Assembly (NCBI GenBank): GCA_028293055.1
Contig: JAQGLD010000258.1
Location: 1-6,769, forward strand
Origin: Alphaproteobacteria bacterium
GTDB lineage: Bacteria; Pseudomonadota; Alphaproteobacteria; Sphingomonadales; Sphingomonadaceae
Length of the DNA stretch: 6,769 nucleotides
Reading direction: 5' to 3'
Part shown: piece by piece, positions 6,447 to 6,769 of the stretch
Position numbering within the stretch: position 1 is the first letter of the stretch
How the letters are laid out: every line of letters begins with the position of its first letter
The notes under the pieces: generated by a model
The model's database searches: none
Seen by the model: only the letters and a program-made list of their open reading frames with translations
What the model was told of the DNA's origin: nothing
Position numbers and translations under genes: made by a program

Positions 6447-6769
6447 TCAGCCCGGCCGGCGCGCCATGAAGGCGAGACGCTCGAACAGCATGATGTCTTG
6501 CTCGTTCTTGAGCAGTGCCCCGTGAAGTGGCGGGATCGCCTTGGTCGGATCGCGCGACTGCAGCACCTCCAGCGGCATGTCCTCGTGGAGGAGCAGCTTC
6601 AACCAGTCGATCAGCTCGCTGGTCGAGGGCTTCTTCTTGAGCCCAGGCACGTCGCGGACCTGGTAGAAAATGTCCATCGCCTTGGCGACGAGCAGCTTCT
6701 GGATACCCGGAAAATGCACGTCGATGATCGCCTGCATCGTCTCGCGGTCCGGGAATTTGATGTAGTGGA
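6447..6769 (-). CDS. MoxR-type AAA ATPase, C-terminal part (5' end beyond window)
   Basis: 106 complete codons are visible, reading leftwards from the right edge (HYIKFPDRETMQ...) to a TGA at 6447-6449. There is no start within the window: the frame stays open to base 6769, and the internal ATG at 6735-6737 is simply a Met in the protein. The segment DVPGLKKKPSTSELIDWLKL followed by L and IPPLHGALLKNEQD is the highly conserved helical lid and C-terminal domain of a MoxR-type AAA+ ATPase. The Walker A/B and sensor motifs must lie outside. Such ATPases normally sit directly upstream of a VWA/CoxE-like gene and work with its product as an ATP-driven chaperone-like pair. Here the candidate partner (3549-4730) is on the same strand but about 1.7 kb downstream, beyond an oppositely oriented gene. 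The family call is firm; the client protein is unknown. Confidence 0.9.
   Translation of the reverse strand, partial: HYIKFPDRETMQAIIDVHFPGIQKLLVAKAMDIFYQVRDVPGLKKKPSTSELIDWLKLLLHEDMPLEVLQSRDPTKAIPPLHGALLKNEQDIMLFERLAFMARRPG

Overview
The window is a GC-rich stretch of bacterial chromosome. The protein sequences (RecG, TyrRS, a DOMON-like protein, a DUF1343/NamZ-type protein, a CoxE-like VWA protein, a MoxR-type AAA ATPase and a soluble methyl-accepting protein) and the small inverted repeats of the cgtcatccc...ggcgaagg type suggest an alphaproteobacterium, most likely a sphingomonad. That assignment is inference from sequence style, not a database result.

Layout, left to right: (1) the 3' end of recG (+) enters at base 1 and stops at 260. 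(2) A structured GC-rich repeat (249-386) lies between recG and the convergent tyrS and overlaps the 3' ends of both. (3) tyrS (-) is complete at 349-1590. (4) A 109-bp divergent gap (1591-1699) is mostly filled by an inverted-repeat element. (5) A two-gene unit (+) follows: a DOMON-like protein (1700-2224), then a DUF1343/NamZ-like putative exo-N-acetylmuramidase (2228-3430). They are three bases apart and in the same reading frame. (6) An inverted-repeat element separates this unit from a convergent VWA/CoxE-like gene (-, 3549-4730). (7) A divergent gap leads to a soluble methyl-accepting protein (+, 4873-6300) that has its sensor-like domain at the C-terminus. (8) After a third inverted-repeat element, the C-terminal part of a MoxR-type AAA ATPase (-) runs off the right edge.

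RecG and TyrRS are housekeeping genes. The DOMON-like/NamZ-like pair looks like a small peptidoglycan-sugar unit, probably acting in the cytoplasm. The MoxR ATPase and the VWA protein belong to families that normally act together and sit next to each other; here the oppositely oriented chemoreceptor-like gene separates them. I found no phage, CRISPR, tRNA, rRNA, transposase or obvious new defence system. The points most worth a second look are the DOMON/NamZ unit, the split MoxR-VWA pair, the inverted architecture of the methyl-accepting protein, and the repeats embedded at gene ends.
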